This document shows positions 62,679-64,000 of a stretch of 64,000 nucleotides of DNA, piece by piece; positions within the stretch are counted from its first letter, which is position 1; each line of letters opens with the position of its first letter. Origin of the DNA: Rhodovulum sp. 12E13 (lineage in GTDB: Bacteria > Pseudomonadota > Alphaproteobacteria > Rhodobacterales > Rhodobacteraceae); the NCBI RefSeq assembly GCF_003340565.1, contig NZ_QPLK01000010.1, positions 1-64,000 on the forward strand, given 5' to 3'. The notes beneath the pieces were generated by a model that saw only the letters and a program-made list of their open reading frames with translations, did no database searches and was not told where the DNA came from. The position numbers and the translations under genes are program-made.

Positions 62679-63467
62679 GGACGGTCTCCCTCTTAGAGAT
62701 CCCGAAGCCTACGGAGGCTCGACCTGGGGATGCAAGATGCGCGGGCGGGTCACATGACGTCACGCGCGCGACACCCTGCCGAAGCGCGGCCGCGCTTCGG
62801 CGGGCCCGCGCCCGGATGCCACCGGGCAGGGGTTTGCCTGCGGTCGTCGCGCAAGCCGCGCCCGGGCCAGGGGGGCACGTGCGGCTCGGCGCTGCGCCTG
62901 CCCCGGCCGGCGGCGCGCCCTTCGCACGCCGCTGCCGGGTCGACGGCGGCGCTGCGGGCGCCTCGCGCCAAGGTCGGGCCGCCCGGCCCGGCCGCTCGGG
63001 CGGCGCCTTGCCCTGTTTCCCTGCGCGATGAGCGACTGCAGGATGCTCGGGCGCAGGCGATGCGGGTATGGCTGTAAGGCTGGCTGCCTTGGATGGCTTC
63101 CCGTGCCGGGCCGCCCGCATCGCCGACCTCGCCCGCACGCGCGATCAACGGCCCATCGTGCTGGACGACGAGGTCGCCGTCGCGCTGCGGCCGAAGGTGA
63201 CGCGACGCCGTGACCTCGTGCAGCACCAGACCTGTCGCCTGGCGTGCCTGCGCCGCGGCATCCACCGGGCACCCGCGGGCGCTCGACGTCACCTGAAAGG
63301 GGCCGATGACGCTGCTGGCGCGCCACGTCACGCCGTCCGAGATCCGGCGCCGCACTTCCGCTTCGGCGCCGAGGCTGCGCGCGCGGGCCGATCGTGGACC
63401 ACGGTGCACGCCGCGTGGTCCATCTCAGGATGGAAAACCAACGAAATCAAGCCGAAGAGAGGCAATT
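62679..63467. other. Gene-free stretch between the peptide-transporter operon and tRNA-Glu
   Basis: No supported gene in about 790 bp. Frames of 140-220 codons exist on both strands but are Arg/Pro/Ala-rich with no ribosome site or recognisable domain. TGACGTCA (62755-62762) is an isolated 8-bp palindrome 77 nt before the binding-protein gene. Confidence 0.4.
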
Positions 63468-63542
63468 TGGCAGCCCGTAGGGGAATCGAACCCCTCTTTC
63501 CAGGTTGAAAACCTGGCGTCCTAACCGATAGACGAACGGGCC
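63468..63542 (-). tRNA. tRNA-Glu (anticodon UUC)
   Basis: A 75-nt cloverleaf on the minus strand: acceptor GGCCCGT pairs with ACGGGCT (one G-U), anticodon stem CCAGG/CCTGG with loop TTTTCAA giving anticodon TTC, T-arm GGGGTTCGATTCCCC, discriminator G and an encoded CCA (63470-63468). Confidence 0.96.
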
Positions 63543-63634
63543 ACTTGCGCCGGTGCCGCGGTTCCTAGGAAAAACCGGATCGCAGGGCAAGGGGATTTTT
63601 TCGGCCTTTCCCGGGCCGCCCCCGCCTCGGTGCA

Positions 63635-64000
63635 TCACGCGAGGCCGAGCGCGGCGCAGAGGGGAGCGAGGGCCGCGTCAGGGGGGCGACCGGCCGTGTC
63701 GAGGCGCGGGACGGGGCGTCGCCACGGCCGCCAGTCGCGCGCCTCGACCGCCGCCCAGTCGGGGCCCTCGCCGGCAGCGTGGCGCGCCTCGATGCGGGCC
63801 CGGTGCTCGGCGACGTCGGAGCAGGTGATCTCCAGCTCCGTCAGTCTCGCGCCCGTCGCGGGGGCGAGCGCCGCCCACTGATCGCGCGTGAGGGGCCAGG
63901 GGTTCACGCAGTCGGCGACCACCGAAACGCCGAGGGCGAGCGCGTCGCGCGCCACGCCCTGCGCCGCGAGGTAGCCCGCGTCCTCGGCCCGCGCGATTCG
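63635..64000 (-). CDS. ATP-binding kinase-like protein, 3' part only
   Basis: The frame is open to the right window edge; 121 C-terminal residues are seen. EDAGYLAAQGVARDALALG, SVVADCVNPWPLTRDQWAAL and LTELEITCSDVAEHRARIEAR match small AAA/adenylylsulfate-kinase-like proteins that carry an N-terminal P-loop, here outside the window. Function beyond nucleotide binding is unknown. It lies 92 nt upstream of tRNA-Glu on the same strand. Confidence 0.75.
   Translation of the reverse strand, partial: RIARAEDAGYLAAQGVARDALALGVSVVADCVNPWPLTRDQWAALAPATGARLTELEITCSDVAEHRARIEARHAAGEGPDWAAVEARDWRPWRRPVPRLDTAGRPPDAALAPLCAALGLA

Overview
The window looks like chromosomal DNA of a Rhodobacteraceae (Rhodobacterales, Alphaproteobacteria) member. 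The evidence is high GC throughout, an irr-fabA-fabB-fabI block, a PhyR general-stress regulator, several GGAAC-N16-CGTT promoters of the alphaproteobacterial EcfG sigma factor, and a 53-bp intergenic repeat containing GGGAGTATTTGGGCCA that resembles elements I know from this family.

Left third (about 0.2-22 kb) is a stress and carbon-metabolism island. A truncated P-type ATPase tail, ppsA, a D-2-hydroxyacid dehydrogenase and a full-length P2A-type cation ATPase run on the plus strand. Opposite them lie a fused beta-phosphoglucomutase/trehalose-phosphatase gene and a GH65 disaccharide phosphorylase, which together could make trehalose and also degrade it. Phosphoglycerate mutase (with an in-frame amber codon before its usual C-terminal tail) and a CPA2 antiporter follow. 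A seven-gene minus-strand cluster then holds DUF2795 proteins, a zinc-finger protein, a small membrane protein, a YciF-like protein, an isoaspartyl methyltransferase/erythromycin-esterase fusion, a hypothetical protein and a VIT1 family transporter. A PRC-barrel protein, an FMN reductase and a cytochrome P460 complete the island. EcfG-type promoters precede the DUF2795 cluster, the trehalose pair and the P460 gene.

22-27 kb holds a 900-base gene-free stretch and a 1146-residue protein with LamG-like modules and a probable beta-helix, then a hypothetical gene and thymidine kinase. 27-37 kb carries irr, fabABI, a VOC protein, a small membrane protein, dps and phyR (divergent, each with a perfect EcfG promoter), a HAD dehalogenase, hydrolases, a threonine/serine dehydratase and pcaD. 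37-41 kb has a Tet-type MFS exporter preceded by a palindrome, a zinc alcohol dehydrogenase and mtnA.

41.2-55.3 kb is a compact nuoA-N operon on the minus strand with fused nuoCD and a long nuoG, nearly all genes overlapping by ATGA. It resembles the second complex I isozyme of Rhodobacter relatives, and an FNR-like box lies upstream. 55.5-62.7 kb is an oligopeptide ABC transporter operon followed by a D-cysteine desulfhydrase/cysteate lyase-like enzyme and an aspartate/glutamate racemase. The right edge has tRNA-Glu(UUC) and the 3' end of an ATP-binding protein gene.

The most rewarding leads are the cluster of EcfG promoters (including ones on poorly known DUF2795, fusion and P460 genes), the bidirectional trehalose module, the PIMT-esterase fusion, the large beta-helix protein and the FNR box on the second complex I operon.
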